Below, one piece after another: positions 53,041 to 62,058 of a DNA stretch of 64,000 nt. Origin of the DNA: CAZDDI01 sp964504195 (GTDB lineage: Bacteria; Chloroflexota; Anaerolineae; B4-G1; SLSP01); NCBI GenBank assembly GCA_964504195.1, contig CAZDDI010000011.1:1-64000 (forward strand), given 5' to 3'. How positions within the stretch are numbered: the first letter of the stretch is position 1; every line of letters begins with the position of its first letter. The notes beneath the pieces are model-generated. The model saw only the letters and a list, made by a program, of their open reading frames with translations. It ran no database searches and had not been told where the DNA came from. The position numbers were made by a program, and so were the translations under genes.

Positions 53041-53529
53041 TTAGCGCGCGCCCAGTTGATGATCCAACATCAGCAGCCCGTTCGCGTGTCCGCCAATCAT
53101 CTCCAACTGCGCCACAATATCAGTCGCATTCTTCTCTTCTTCCACCTGCTCATCAATAAACCAGTGCAGCATGACCTGCGCGGCATAGTCTTTTTCCGCC
53201 ACGGCCAGCGCATAGAGCTCGTGAATCAAGGCTGTCACCTTCTGCTCGTGCTCCAACACTGCCTGGAAAACTTCGAGCGGCGTCCCAAAATCAACCGGCG
53301 GCTGTTCGATGGCGTGCAATACCACCCGCCCCCCCCGGTCGTTGACATATGCAAAGAACTTCATCGCGTGCTCGACTTCCTCTGCGCTCTGCTTGCGCAT
53401 CCAATTAGCAAAGCCACCTAGATTGAGGGTCTCGCAATATGCGGACATCGAAAGGTACAGATATGCCGAATACAGCTCGTGCTTAATCTGCGCATTGATA
53501 CGGTTGACCAAAACAGCATTCAATTCCAT
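53041..53529 (-). CDS. ftnA: Bacterial non-heme ferritin
   Basis: ATG 53529 (162 residues; AAGGAG upstream; an in-frame TTG upstream would include that site). Four-helix ferritin with the ferroxidase site: HELYSAYLYLSM (Glu18), SAEEVEHAMKF (Glu and His) and HWFIDEQVEEEKNA. It oxidises and stores iron as a 24-mer. The order is that of FtnA-type ferritins, not heme bacterioferritins. Confidence 0.96.
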   Translation of the reverse strand: MELNAVLVNRINAQIKHELYSAYLYLSMSAYCETLNLGGFANWMRKQSAEEVEHAMKFFAYVNDRGGRVVLHAIEQPPVDFGTPLEVFQAVLEHEQKVTALIHELYALAVAEKDYAAQVMLHWFIDEQVEEEKNATDIVAQLEMIGGHANGLLMLDHQLGAR

Positions 53530-53633
53530 CGGTCTAGCTCCTTTCAAAATTTCAGTTTACAGCTTCATTGTAACACAACTTGGGCTATCTGTCAATTAAG
53601 TATATTGTTATCTAAGTAATATCACAAACCACG

Positions 53634-54527
53634 TTATTCCAACCAGGGATGCAAAGCCGCAACTAGCCTCCCCCACTCCGGTAGCGCAAGGGTCTCTGCA
53701 CGCCGGGTAGGATCAATCCCCGCACCAATCAGCGCTTCAGCCACTGCGCCTGGATTGAGGTGTAGCTCCGCTGCCAACGTGTTGCGCAATTGTTTGCGCC
53801 GTTGCGCAAAACCGGCCCGCGCCACGCGGAAAAAATCTGCTACCGCATCCACCGCTACCGGCGGCGTTTCGTACAAATCAAGTCGCACTACCGCCGATTC
53901 GACCGCTGGAGCGGGGAAAAACGCTCCGCGCTTGAGCCGCATCAGCAAGCGGGGCTTTCCATAAAACTGCACACTGAGCGCCAACAGACTCATGTCACCC
54001 GGCTGCGCGACCATGCGCTCGGCCACCTCGCGCTGCACAGTAACCACCAGTATTGCCGGGCGTACCCGCGCCTCCAAAATATGCCGCAACACCGCCGCCG
54101 TGATGTAATAAGGCAAATTGGCAACGACCTTATAGTGCTCCAACCGCGCACCCCACAGCGGCAGCGTATCTACTGGAGTCACCGCCAACAGAGCTGCCGG
54201 ATCGAGCGAGAGAATGTCACCCTGCACCACACGTAGATTTGCGCACGCGCCCAGCACATCCTGCAACGCAGCCGCTAGCTGTGGATCGGTCTCCACGGCC
54301 ACAACCTGCCCGGCGCGTGCCAACAACGCTCCGGTCAACGTCCCCAAGCCCGCGCCGATTTCCAACACAGTATCCGCTAGGCTAAGTTCCGCTCCAGCCG
54401 CAATACGCGCGGGGGCCATAGGATCGATCAAAAAATTCTGCCCCAGCGAGCGCCGGGGCTGCAACCCATAACGGGAAAGAAGAACACGGGGGTCTTCCAG
54501 GGCAGGTTTCAAATCAGGGGAGCACAT
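53634..54527 (-). CDS. rsmA: 16S rRNA dimethyladenosine transferase RsmA/KsgA
   Basis: ATG 54527 (297 residues); this ATG overlaps the stop of the upstream G5/3D gene by 14 bases, showing coupling. The start RRSLGQNFLIDP and SAM-binding VLEIGAGLGTLTGALL, plus catalytic NLPYYI, identify it. It dimethylates A1518/A1519 of 16S rRNA late in 30S assembly. The YabE-like-ksgA order resembles Bacillus (yabE-rnmV-ksgA) without rnmV. Confidence 0.96.
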   Translation of the reverse strand: MCSPDLKPALEDPRVLLSRYGLQPRRSLGQNFLIDPMAPARIAAGAELSLADTVLEIGAGLGTLTGALLARAGQVVAVETDPQLAAALQDVLGACANLRVVQGDILSLDPAALLAVTPVDTLPLWGARLEHYKVVANLPYYITAAVLRHILEARVRPAILVVTVQREVAERMVAQPGDMSLLALSVQFYGKPRLLMRLKRGAFFPAPAVESAVVRLDLYETPPVAVDAVADFFRVARAGFAQRRKQLRNTLAAELHLNPGAVAEALIGAGIDPTRRAETLALPEWGRLVAALHPWLE

Positions 54528-55887
54528 AGTTGATGCGGTCAGCAGAAGGGGCAGGCATGAGCAAATACACATCTACCCAAGAGTACCACAATTTGAGGTT
54601 ATCATCATCGTAGCCCAAATCAATCCGACGGCCCTTGATTGCGCCACCCGTATCACCCGCGATACCCACGCCATACCCTGGCACATAAACCTGGCTGCGT
54701 AGCGGAATCATACGCGGATCCACCGCCACAATACCGTGGCGCATGACCATCCCGGTAGCCGTGCGACCATACCACGCACTGGTCACCGGCGTTCCGGCGG
54801 TCGAAGCACTGTACGAAGTCGCCAACATACGAATCACACGCCAATACTCAACCGTTCCGCTCTCGGTCGCCAGCTGGCGTGCTACAATTTTGGTACCGTA
54901 GCCCATCACGCGATTGGCCGGGGACAACACCACGCTTTCTCCTTCGATACGGCGTTCCACCAGTTCACCATTCTCATAACGCAGCCGAATACGCCGCTCA
55001 CGCACCCCCGGCGCACCCTCCTGCAACAGACCCTGCGTGTCAATCATCATATCCCCGTTGGCCTGCCACACCGTCTCAAAGGGAATTGGGCTTTGTTCGA
55101 CCAGAACATTCTCAGTGACGCGCACCACGCGGATCTCCAACCCTTCAGTCAAAGGGGCGTCTAGCGCGGGGTCCGTGTAATCCTGTCCAATCAGCGTCAC
55201 GCCTAAATCTGCCAACACCTCACCCACCCGGTAACGATGGGTGCGGGTACGCAACACCTGTCCATCCACCTGCAACTGCACCGGCATCGAGCGTTCCAGG
55301 CGGATGTGCATCCCACTCTGCAACGGTGTGGCAGGATCAGGAAAGACCTTATCAGCCCGGTAGAGCTGAATGCCCGCCTGCAACAACGCCTCACCTACCG
55401 TCTGCACATCAGTATAGAGTGTCATCCGCACAGCGCCCTCTTCCAACGTCACGGGGACAGCCCGGCGGACCAACAAGCGAAAGCGCGTCTGCGGTAAATC
55501 GCTTACCAGCGGCGCGCGCACCTCAAGTTTATCGTAAGCGCCGAGTGTTACACCGGCCTCGGCCAGCGTATCGGCGGGATTCTGCTCGTGTAGCCATAAC
55601 ACGCGCTCAGCCCCATCCACCACCAGGACCACCGGCTGAGCACGCTCCAACACAATCACCGTTTCCGATTCCAGGGAAGTATCCAATGCGGGGCGGATGC
55701 GATCCTCGGCACGTAACGCCATGCCCAAATCCGTCAACAACAGCCCCACCGTGGGCTGATGGGTATAAAGCTGTCGCGCCTCCCCGTTAACAACCAAAGT
55801 CACAGGGGTCAATGTAGCACGATAACCTGCCGCTAACCCGGTGAGAACCAGTAGCGCGACCAGAAAAGCCAAAAAATGCCGTTTCAT
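54514..55887 (-). CDS. YabE-like wall protein with DUF348 repeats, G5 and 3D domains
   Basis: 457 residues. N-terminal hydrophobic anchor (about 4-21), then three ubiquitin-like DUF348 repeats (VTLVVNGEARQLYTHQPTVG and two more to about 250). A G5 domain follows (about 250-335: VTENVLVEQSPIPFETVW). The C-terminal 3D domain (about 345-440) has RMLATSYSAS, HGIVAVDPRMIPLRSQVYVP and GDTGGAIKGRRIDL, whose Asp residues form the lytic-transglycosylase-like active site. Family members cleave or remodel peptidoglycan. Co-transcribed with rsmA. Confidence 0.95.
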   Translation of the reverse strand: MKRHFLAFLVALLVLTGLAAGYRATLTPVTLVVNGEARQLYTHQPTVGLLLTDLGMALRAEDRIRPALDTSLESETVIVLERAQPVVLVVDGAERVLWLHEQNPADTLAEAGVTLGAYDKLEVRAPLVSDLPQTRFRLLVRRAVPVTLEEGAVRMTLYTDVQTVGEALLQAGIQLYRADKVFPDPATPLQSGMHIRLERSMPVQLQVDGQVLRTRTHRYRVGEVLADLGVTLIGQDYTDPALDAPLTEGLEIRVVRVTENVLVEQSPIPFETVWQANGDMMIDTQGLLQEGAPGVRERRIRLRYENGELVERRIEGESVVLSPANRVMGYGTKIVARQLATESGTVEYWRVIRMLATSYSASTAGTPVTSAWYGRTATGMVMRHGIVAVDPRMIPLRSQVYVPGYGVGIAGDTGGAIKGRRIDLGYDDDNLKLWYSWVDVYLLMPAPSADRINYVLP

Positions 55888-55973
55888 GTTTATTTCATCT
55901 CAACAAAAAAGGGGCGCGACGCACAGCGCCTGCCCCTATACTGCAAGCGTCTGCGAAGGGAGAGAATCCCTGA

Positions 55974-56092
55974 GAGGTGCTGAAGACCCGGCACCCTGCG
56001 GCGCCCGAAAACAACTCCTTACCGTTGCTTCCTTCCAGACCTGGCGGGGTTCGAAGCGTTCCGCCGCGCAGGACCCAATCCTCAGCACCGCT
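55974..56092 (-). ncRNA. ffs: Signal recognition particle RNA, small bacterial type
   Basis: About 115-120 nt on the minus strand. The ends GGTGCTGAGG and CTTCAGCACC pair. The conserved SRP core CCAGGTCTGGAAGGAAGCA and ACGGTAAG (GNAR-tetraloop region and internal loops) is intact. It binds Ffh to target membrane proteins. The exact ends are uncertain by a few bases. Confidence 0.9.
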
Positions 56093-56185
56093 CAAGCATC
56101 CTCTGCCCAAAGCAGTCACCTGGCTCTAATGGTAACGGAAAGCGGCAGATTGTCAAGCGGGAAAATTTCTCACAGAACCCACACA

Positions 56186-56218
56186 AAAACGACCCCGGAG
56201 TATTTCCGGGGTCGTTTT
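56186..56218 (-). terminator. tRNA-Leu terminator
   Basis: AACGACCCCGGA and TCCGGGGTCGTT with a short loop and a T-run on the minus strand. Confidence 0.85.
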
Positions 56219-56220
56219 CA

Positions 56221-56304
<84 letters not shown>

Positions 56305-56372
56305 GCATCCACTTGGACGAGGGTGATTGTACCTTAAGCCTTGATTTTGTCAAGCCAGAAGAGAAGGGTATA

Positions 56373-56454
56373 ATAAGAATCTATCCAAAAAATTCACAAG
56401 AGCGGCGGGTTTCGGCAGGCTCAACCACCGGCGGAATTTTAGGATAGATACTAA
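56373..56454. repeat. Palindromic repeat family D copy 2
   Basis: TAAGAATCTATCC ... GGATAGATACTAA with inner GGCGGGTTTCGGCAGGCTCA and CCACCGGCGG; related to 52706-52863. The following 56465-56520 is a short TTTCGCC-type low-complexity run before the next gene. Confidence 0.65.
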
Positions 56455-56532
56455 CTGAAACACGACTCGCTTTCTCGCCCTTTCGCCTTTTCGCCTTTTC
56501 GCTAACTCGCTTTTTCGCTCAGGAGGCCGACC

Positions 56533-57603
56533 ATGCAAATAGCCCACATTGAAATCACGCCCGTAGAGCTACGGCTGCACCATCCCTACCGCGCCGCGCA
56601 TCATGTTGACCATGCCATCGAACATATCCCGGTGATCTTCGTGCGGATCGAGACCCGCCAGGGCGAGGTGGCCTGGGGCTGCGCCGCGTTCGAGCCGCAG
56701 CGCACCGGCGAGACGCTGGAGCAGGTTTTACGCGCGTGTCACGCCTGCGCCGACCGCGCCAAAGACCTCTCGCCGCTCAATCTGGAGTACGCGCTCGATG
56801 CGCTGGTCGGCATCACTGCCGGGACGCCCTCGGCGCAATGCGCCTTCGACATGGCCTTTCACGACCTGCTGGGGCTGGCGACCCGGCAGCCCCTCTACCG
56901 GCTGCTCGGCGGCTTCCGCGACCGTATCCAGACTTCGGTTACGGTCAACGTGGGAACGGTGAACGAGGCCGTTGCTGTCGCCCGCGAGCGTGCGCGGCAG
57001 GGGTTCCGCATCCTCAAACTCAAGGGCGGCATTGATCCCCACGAGGATGTGGCGCGGGTGCGCGCCGTGCGCGCTGCGCTGCCCCATCACACGCTGCGGC
57101 TAGATGCTGATGGAGGCTACACCATCCAAGAGGCGCTCGAAGTGGCGCGCGCGCTGGAGGACGTGCTGGAGATGCTGGAGCAGCCCGTGCCCGCTGCGGA
57201 TGGCGTAACGGCACTGCGTGAAGTGACTGAGCGCAGCCCTGTGCCGGTTTGGGCCGATGAGAGTGTGCGCCATCCCGCCGCCGCGCTGGAGATCGCCGGG
57301 CGGCACGCGGCGCATGGATTAAGCCTCTCCCTGGCGAGTTGCGGCGGCCTGCGCTGCGCCCGCCAGATCGAAGCAATAGCCCGCGCCGCGCGCCTGGCAA
57401 CGATGGTGGGCTGCATCAACGAGCCGGCGCTGCTCGCCTCCGCCGGACTAGCCTTTGCGCTCAGCAGCCCCGGCGTCACCTACGGCGACCTCGACGGGCA
57501 CTTCGATTTAGCCGATGACCCCTCACAGCCCCGCTTCACCCTGCACGAAGGCTGGCTCATCGCCAGTGAATCGCCGGGATTAGGGTGTACGGTCGAGCTT
57601 TAG
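56533..57603 (+). CDS. Enolase-superfamily enzyme (MLE / dipeptide-epimerase-like) lacking one catalytic lysine
   Basis: 356 residues; AGGAGG lies upstream. Capping domain, then TIM barrel with the KxK pair Lys162 and Lys164 (LKLKGG) and metal ligands Asp191 (RLDADGGY), Glu216 (LEQPVP) and Asp242 (WADESV). Where the muconate-lactonising / Ala-Glu epimerase subgroup has IKLxKxGG, this protein has LSLASCGG, with Ser266 replacing the second catalytic lysine. Two-base (epimerase) chemistry is therefore unlikely; a dehydratase or one-base reaction is possible. It precedes a GH31 glycosidase on the same strand (124-bp gap with a repeat), so a sugar-derived substrate is plausible. Confidence 0.85.
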   Translation: MQIAHIEITPVELRLHHPYRAAHHVDHAIEHIPVIFVRIETRQGEVAWGCAAFEPQRTGETLEQVLRACHACADRAKDLSPLNLEYALDALVGITAGTPSAQCAFDMAFHDLLGLATRQPLYRLLGGFRDRIQTSVTVNVGTVNEAVAVARERARQGFRILKLKGGIDPHEDVARVRAVRAALPHHTLRLDADGGYTIQEALEVARALEDVLEMLEQPVPAADGVTALREVTERSPVPVWADESVRHPAAALEIAGRHAAHGLSLSLASCGGLRCARQIEAIARAARLATMVGCINEPALLASAGLAFALSSPGVTYGDLDGHFDLADDPSQPRFTLHEGWLIASESPGLGCTVEL

Positions 57604-57607
57604 ACAA

Positions 57608-57692
57608 TCACCTCAGAGACACAGAGAGCACAGAGTTGTTTTAGAAATAAAAAATGAATTCTCTGTGTCCCCCGTGTCTCTCTGTGGTGAAA
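57608..57692. repeat. Palindromic repeat between the enolase-like and GH31 genes
   Basis: CACCTCAGAGACACAGAG at the left and CTCTGTGTCC..GTGTCTCTCTGTGGTG at the right form an imperfect inverted pair around an AT-rich centre. Confidence 0.55.
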
Positions 57693-57727
57693 ATAGGTTT
57701 TATCACAAGACGACGCTTGGAGGAAGT

Positions 57728-60295
57728 ATGCCCACTTTGATGGAAGACCTGTTAGCAACCGCACGCATCATCGGCGCGGGAAATGTTTACGAATCGCTGC
57801 GCTACCCGTATTACAAGGCCTGGACCGAGGCGCGCTGGGAGACCACCCCACCCCGGCGCGGGCTTGACCGGTGGTATGCTTTCCGCCGCAAGCTGCGCGA
57901 CGCGCCCCAGCCCTGGCCCCGCGAGTGGCAGACACTCGGCACGATAGAAACGCACACTGTCACCGCGCGCGGACTGGAAGTGCAAACCGCGCATGGCAGC
58001 ATCGAAGTGCTGTGCCTCGCGCCCGATCTGGTGCGCGCGCGCTATCGCTGCAACGATGCGCCCGCCGCGCTGGAGCCGCTACCCTACGCCATCGCCCGCC
58101 CGCCGGAGGATTGGCCGCCCGTCGCCTTCACCGTGCTGGAGACCACGTCCGCGCTGCTGCTCTGCACCACCGAGCTGGTCGTGGGCGTGCAGCGCGAATC
58201 GGGTCTGCTGTTCTTCGCGCAACCCGATGGGCAACTGTTGCGCGTGGATGCCAGCGCGGGCTGGTGTACGCGCGGCGCGCTCTGCCACACCACCACGCTC
58301 AGCCCTGGCGAACGGCTCTTCGGCCTGGGCGAGCGCGCCACGCCCGGCAACCGCCGTGGGCGCAGCCATCGCCTGTGGAACACCGACCCTGCCGGGTACG
58401 CGCCCGGCGATGACCCCATTGACCTCAACATCCCCGTCTACCTCTCGCTCGCGCCCGGCGAGCAGGGCGCAGCGGCGCGCTCGTATCTGGTCTTCTACGA
58501 GAACCCCTACGACGCCGAGTTCGATCTGGGCGGACGCTCGCGCGCGCTGGCACACCATCGCTTCGAGGGCGGCGAGCTGCGCTACTACTTCGCTGCCGGG
58601 CCGGCACCGCGCCTGCTCGAACGCTACACGGAGCTCACCGGGCGACACGATCTGCCGCCGCTCTGGTCACTGGGCTACCAGCAATGCCGCTGGTCGTACA
58701 CGCCCGAAGCGCGCGTGCGCCAGCTGGCGCAGGATTTCCGCGAACACGACGTCCCCTGCGATGCGCTCTATCTGGACATTGACTATATGGACGGCTTCCG
58801 CGTCTTCACCTGGAACCGCGACACGTTCGATTTGCCGCGACTCGCGGGCGATTTACGCGAACAGGGGTTCAAAATCGTCACCATCATTGATCCCGGTGTG
58901 AAGGTAGACCCGCGCTACGCCGTCTACCGCAGCGGGCTGGCAGGCGGGCATTTCTGCACCTTGCCAAACGGGCAACCCGTACACGCGCCGGTGTGGCCCG
59001 GCCCTTCAGCCTTCCCCGATTTCAGCGATCCGGCGGCGCGCGCCTGGTGGGGTGAGCAATACCGCCCGCTCATCGAGGCCGGCATCGCCGGTTTCTGGAA
59101 CGATATGAACGAACCGGCGGCGTTCGCACAGCGCGGCGACCACACGCTGCCCAGCGTCACCCGGCACGCGCTGGAAGGACGCGGCGGCGACCACCGCGAG
59201 GCGCATAACCTCTACGGGCTGTTGATGGCCCGCGCCAGCCGTGAGGGGCTGCTGGCCCTGCGACCGGAAACGCGCCCCATCGTCATCACCCGCGCGGGCT
59301 GGGCGGGCGTGCAACGCCACGCCATCTCGTGGACGGGCGACAATCAAAGCACCTGGGAATCGCTGCGGCTAACGATTCCGCTTGTCACAGGCCTGGGGCT
59401 GTCGGGCGTGGGATTCACCGGCCCGGATGTGGGCGGGTTTGCGGGTGAGGCCACCGGCGAGCTGTTCACACGCTGGATTCAACAAGCCGCCTTCATGCCG
59501 CTCTTCCGCGCCCATACCGCCACCGGCACACCCGATCAAGAACCCTGGTCTTACGGCGAACCCTACCTCAGCATCAACCGGCGCTTCATCCAGCTGCGCT
59601 ACGAGCTGCTGCCCTACCTCTACACCGCCATCTGGCAGATGACGACACGCGGTTGGCCGGTGGTGCGCCCGCTGTGGTGGGATGCGCCCGCTGCACGCGC
59701 GCTGTGGGATGTGGAGGATGCGTTCCTTTGCGGGGATGCGCTGCTGGTGGCGCCGGTAGGCGAGCCGGGCGCGACGGCCCGCGATGTCACCCTGCCGCCG
59801 GGTGCCTGGTACGATTTCTGGACCAATCGCGTACGGCAGGGCGAGGAGCCGTTTGAGCAGTACGCGCCGCTGGAGATTGTGCCGCTGTTCGTGCGCGCCG
59901 GAGCGGTACTGCCGCTGGGCGAAATCGGCCCTTGCGTAGAGCAACGCCCGGACAAGTTCCTGCGGCTGGAGGTGTACCTGCCTGTAGAGGATGGCGAGAC
60001 CGTCTCGTGGCTCTACGAGGACGCCGGGGAGGGGTTCGCGTATCGCGCCGGGGAGCAGCGGGTAAGCCGCTTTGTGCTGCAACGCGCGGGCGAGCAGCTC
60101 ACGCTGACGTGGGAGCGCGAGGGCGACTACACGCCACCCTACGAGCACATCGCACTCACCCTACACGGCGTCAAACGCACGCCGCAGAGCCTCTGCGCCG
60201 ATGGGGAGACCTATCCGCTGCTCGTCACCGATCCCGTGCGCCACACCGCCCTGTTCCCCGCGCCGCCGTTTGCGCGGGTGGAAATCACGCTCTAA
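57728..60295 (+). CDS. Glycoside hydrolase family 31 (alpha-glucosidase / alpha-xylosidase type)
   Basis: ATG 57728 (855 residues; GGAGG 4 nt upstream). N-terminal beta-sandwich, then the catalytic barrel. Nucleophile Asp459 lies in GFWNDMNEPA, acid/base Asp538 in WTGDNQSTWESL, and GFTGPDVGGFAG, PLFRAHTA and LDIDYMDGFRVF are GH31 landmarks. No signal peptide is seen, so it acts in the cytoplasm on imported oligosaccharides. It removes alpha-linked sugars by retaining hydrolysis; the exact linkage cannot be told. Its stop overlaps the start of the VOC gene (TAATG), and the convergent ABC importer may supply substrate. Confidence 0.96.
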   Translation: MPTLMEDLLATARIIGAGNVYESLRYPYYKAWTEARWETTPPRRGLDRWYAFRRKLRDAPQPWPREWQTLGTIETHTVTARGLEVQTAHGSIEVLCLAPDLVRARYRCNDAPAALEPLPYAIARPPEDWPPVAFTVLETTSALLLCTTELVVGVQRESGLLFFAQPDGQLLRVDASAGWCTRGALCHTTTLSPGERLFGLGERATPGNRRGRSHRLWNTDPAGYAPGDDPIDLNIPVYLSLAPGEQGAAARSYLVFYENPYDAEFDLGGRSRALAHHRFEGGELRYYFAAGPAPRLLERYTELTGRHDLPPLWSLGYQQCRWSYTPEARVRQLAQDFREHDVPCDALYLDIDYMDGFRVFTWNRDTFDLPRLAGDLREQGFKIVTIIDPGVKVDPRYAVYRSGLAGGHFCTLPNGQPVHAPVWPGPSAFPDFSDPAARAWWGEQYRPLIEAGIAGFWNDMNEPAAFAQRGDHTLPSVTRHALEGRGGDHREAHNLYGLLMARASREGLLALRPETRPIVITRAGWAGVQRHAISWTGDNQSTWESLRLTIPLVTGLGLSGVGFTGPDVGGFAGEATGELFTRWIQQAAFMPLFRAHTATGTPDQEPWSYGEPYLSINRRFIQLRYELLPYLYTAIWQMTTRGWPVVRPLWWDAPAARALWDVEDAFLCGDALLVAPVGEPGATARDVTLPPGAWYDFWTNRVRQGEEPFEQYAPLEIVPLFVRAGAVLPLGEIGPCVEQRPDKFLRLEVYLPVEDGETVSWLYEDAGEGFAYRAGEQRVSRFVLQRAGEQLTLTWEREGDYTPPYEHIALTLHGVKRTPQSLCADGETYPLLVTDPVRHTALFPAPPFARVEITL

Positions 60296-60684
60296 TGCCC
60301 AGCATTGGTTACGTCGCCTTGCTGGTACGGGATTATGATGAGGCCCTCGCGTTCTATACGGGCGCGTTGGGCTTCGAGGTAGTTGAGGATACCGCGTTGG
60401 GCGAGGGGAAACGCTGGGTGCTGGTCGCGCCGCCAGGGAACGGCGGAACGTGTTTACTGCTCGCTCAAGCCGTCAGCACTGCCCAAGAAGCGCGCATCGG
60501 CAATCAGACTGGCGGGCGGGTGTTCCTGTTCCTGCATACGGATGATTTCTGGCGCGATTACCACACCATGACAGCGCGCGGCGTGCAATTCCTGGAAACC
60601 CCACGCCAAGAAGCCTACGGCACCGTGGTCGTGTTCGTAGACCTCTACGGCAACAAGTGGGATTTGCTGGAGCTGGCTGTATAA
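60295..60684 (+). CDS. Glyoxalase/bleomycin-resistance (VOC) family protein
   Basis: ATG 60295 (129 residues), overlapping the GH31 stop by one base (TAATG), so it is translationally coupled. Paired beta-alpha-beta-beta-beta units: IGYVALLVRDYDEALAFYTG, LGFEVVEDTALGEGKRWVLV, then LFLHTDDFWRDYHTM, VQFLETPRQEAYGTVVVFVD and YGNKWDLLEL. Metal-ligand positions are partly His/Glu. It could be a lyase, isomerase or dioxygenase; no substrate is evident beyond its link to the GH31 gene. Confidence 0.93.
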   Translation: MPSIGYVALLVRDYDEALAFYTGALGFEVVEDTALGEGKRWVLVAPPGNGGTCLLLAQAVSTAQEARIGNQTGGRVFLFLHTDDFWRDYHTMTARGVQFLETPRQEAYGTVVVFVDLYGNKWDLLELAV

Positions 60685-60725
60685 ACCCACCGCGCCGAGA
60701 CACACAGCAGCAACAAAAAAAAAAC

Positions 60726-60752
60726 CGGGCGAGGTTCTGGAAACCTCGCCCG
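60726..60752 (-). terminator. Terminator of the ABC importer operon
   Basis: CGGGCGAGGTT and AACCTCGCCCG around a short loop, followed on the minus strand by a run of T's. It also separates the convergent VOC gene. Confidence 0.85.
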
Positions 60753-60774
60753 ATTTGGTTATGTCACCCCCCGG

Positions 60775-62058
60775 CTACAGCTCTTCCAACCGCTGCCGCG
60801 ATTGCATCAGATGCTTCCAGGCGTGCAGCGCCAGGGTCGCGCCGATGACGCCGTAGGCGACGAAGACCCGGAAGTATTCGCCGATTTGCGCGTCGCCGAA
60901 GAGCTCCCGGCCCGCTGCTGGCGAGACGATGAAGAGCGTGTGGAACAGGAAAACGCCCAACAACGCCTGTCCAATCGTCGCCTTTGTCACCGTCGCGCCG
61001 CCGATGAGGATGGCGGCGATGGAGTACAGCCCCACTTGCTCGTGGCTGCCGTAGGTGCTGAAAGCGCCCATGTTCTGCAAGAAGATGATGTGCCCCCACG
61101 AGGCCAGCACGGTAGAAAGCACGATAGCCGTGACGCGCACCTGATCCACCTGGATACCGGAGACCGCTGCAACGTGCCGATCCTGACCCACGCTGCGCAT
61201 ATCCTGCCCGATTTTGGTCTTGGAGAAAAATGCAATAAACCCGCACAGGCCGAGGATAGCGAGCCACGTCCCCATCGGCACCTGGATATTCTTGACGAGC
61301 GTGGTTCCACTCATCACAACGATGGCCCACACCACCGGCATCAGAGTCAGCACGCCGCCGCCTGCCAGCCGGACCAAGTCGGCGCGCGCACGGGACGACT
61401 TGAGGAAGCGGAAAATCTGGTATCCCAAGCCCAGCACACAAACGGAGATAACAACGGTGGTGAGCGGCAGCCGGAAGACATTATCGAGGCCATATTTCAG
61501 CCCATTGCTCAGGTCTACGGTAGTACGAATGCCCACGCCAGCCCCCAACACCAGCACAGGATTGTCCATCGGAAGTAATTTGCTGCCCACGATTTGCAGA
61601 AAGAAGAATTGATACCAACCGGCGGCAAAAAAGCCCAGAATCAGCCCAGTAATCATCTCCTGACCCTTGGTTTTATTGAACAGTTTGCCGGTGAGATAGC
61701 CCAGCCCTGCCGCCAGCGGCGTCGCCAGAAGGATGCACAACAGGATGCCGGGAAAGCCCGTGATGCCCCAGTGGGAGACAAAGATGATAACCGTTTGTGC
61801 CGCCATCGCCCCCAGTACGATGGAGAAGTTCAGCCCCATGCCCGCCAGCACCGGAATAATCAGAGAGAGCACCAAAAATGAGTTACGGGAGATGCGCGAA
61901 ATGATGTCCGACAGGTACAGGGTCTCATTCATGCCGGACATCTGGAACCCGGCCACACTCAGCACCACGAACATGATGGTGACCGCGTTGTTCGTGAGAA
62001 ATTGCCGCCCGGCCTTTTTGAAATCGAAGCGCAGTTTAGCAGTAGTTTCGGTCTTCAC
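60775..62058 (-). CDS. ABC sugar-type importer permease 1
   Basis: 427 residues from a GTG start 13 nt after GGGAGG, and directly following the stop of permease 2 (GAG TAA GTG). About ten helices with the branched-chain/ribose-type permease core (IISRISRNSFLVLSLIIPVL, ILLCILLATPLAAGLGYLTG, AAILIGGATVTKATIGQALL). The EAA-like loop DMRSVGQDRHVAAVSGI couples to the ATPase. Members move simple sugars, nucleosides or autoinducer-2. Longer than most (320-350), with inserted loops around residues 180-230. Confidence 0.92.
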   Translation of the reverse strand: MKTETTAKLRFDFKKAGRQFLTNNAVTIMFVVLSVAGFQMSGMNETLYLSDIISRISRNSFLVLSLIIPVLAGMGLNFSIVLGAMAAQTVIIFVSHWGITGFPGILLCILLATPLAAGLGYLTGKLFNKTKGQEMITGLILGFFAAGWYQFFFLQIVGSKLLPMDNPVLVLGAGVGIRTTVDLSNGLKYGLDNVFRLPLTTVVISVCVLGLGYQIFRFLKSSRARADLVRLAGGGVLTLMPVVWAIVVMSGTTLVKNIQVPMGTWLAILGLCGFIAFFSKTKIGQDMRSVGQDRHVAAVSGIQVDQVRVTAIVLSTVLASWGHIIFLQNMGAFSTYGSHEQVGLYSIAAILIGGATVTKATIGQALLGVFLFHTLFIVSPAAGRELFGDAQIGEYFRVFVAYGVIGATLALHAWKHLMQSRQRLEEL

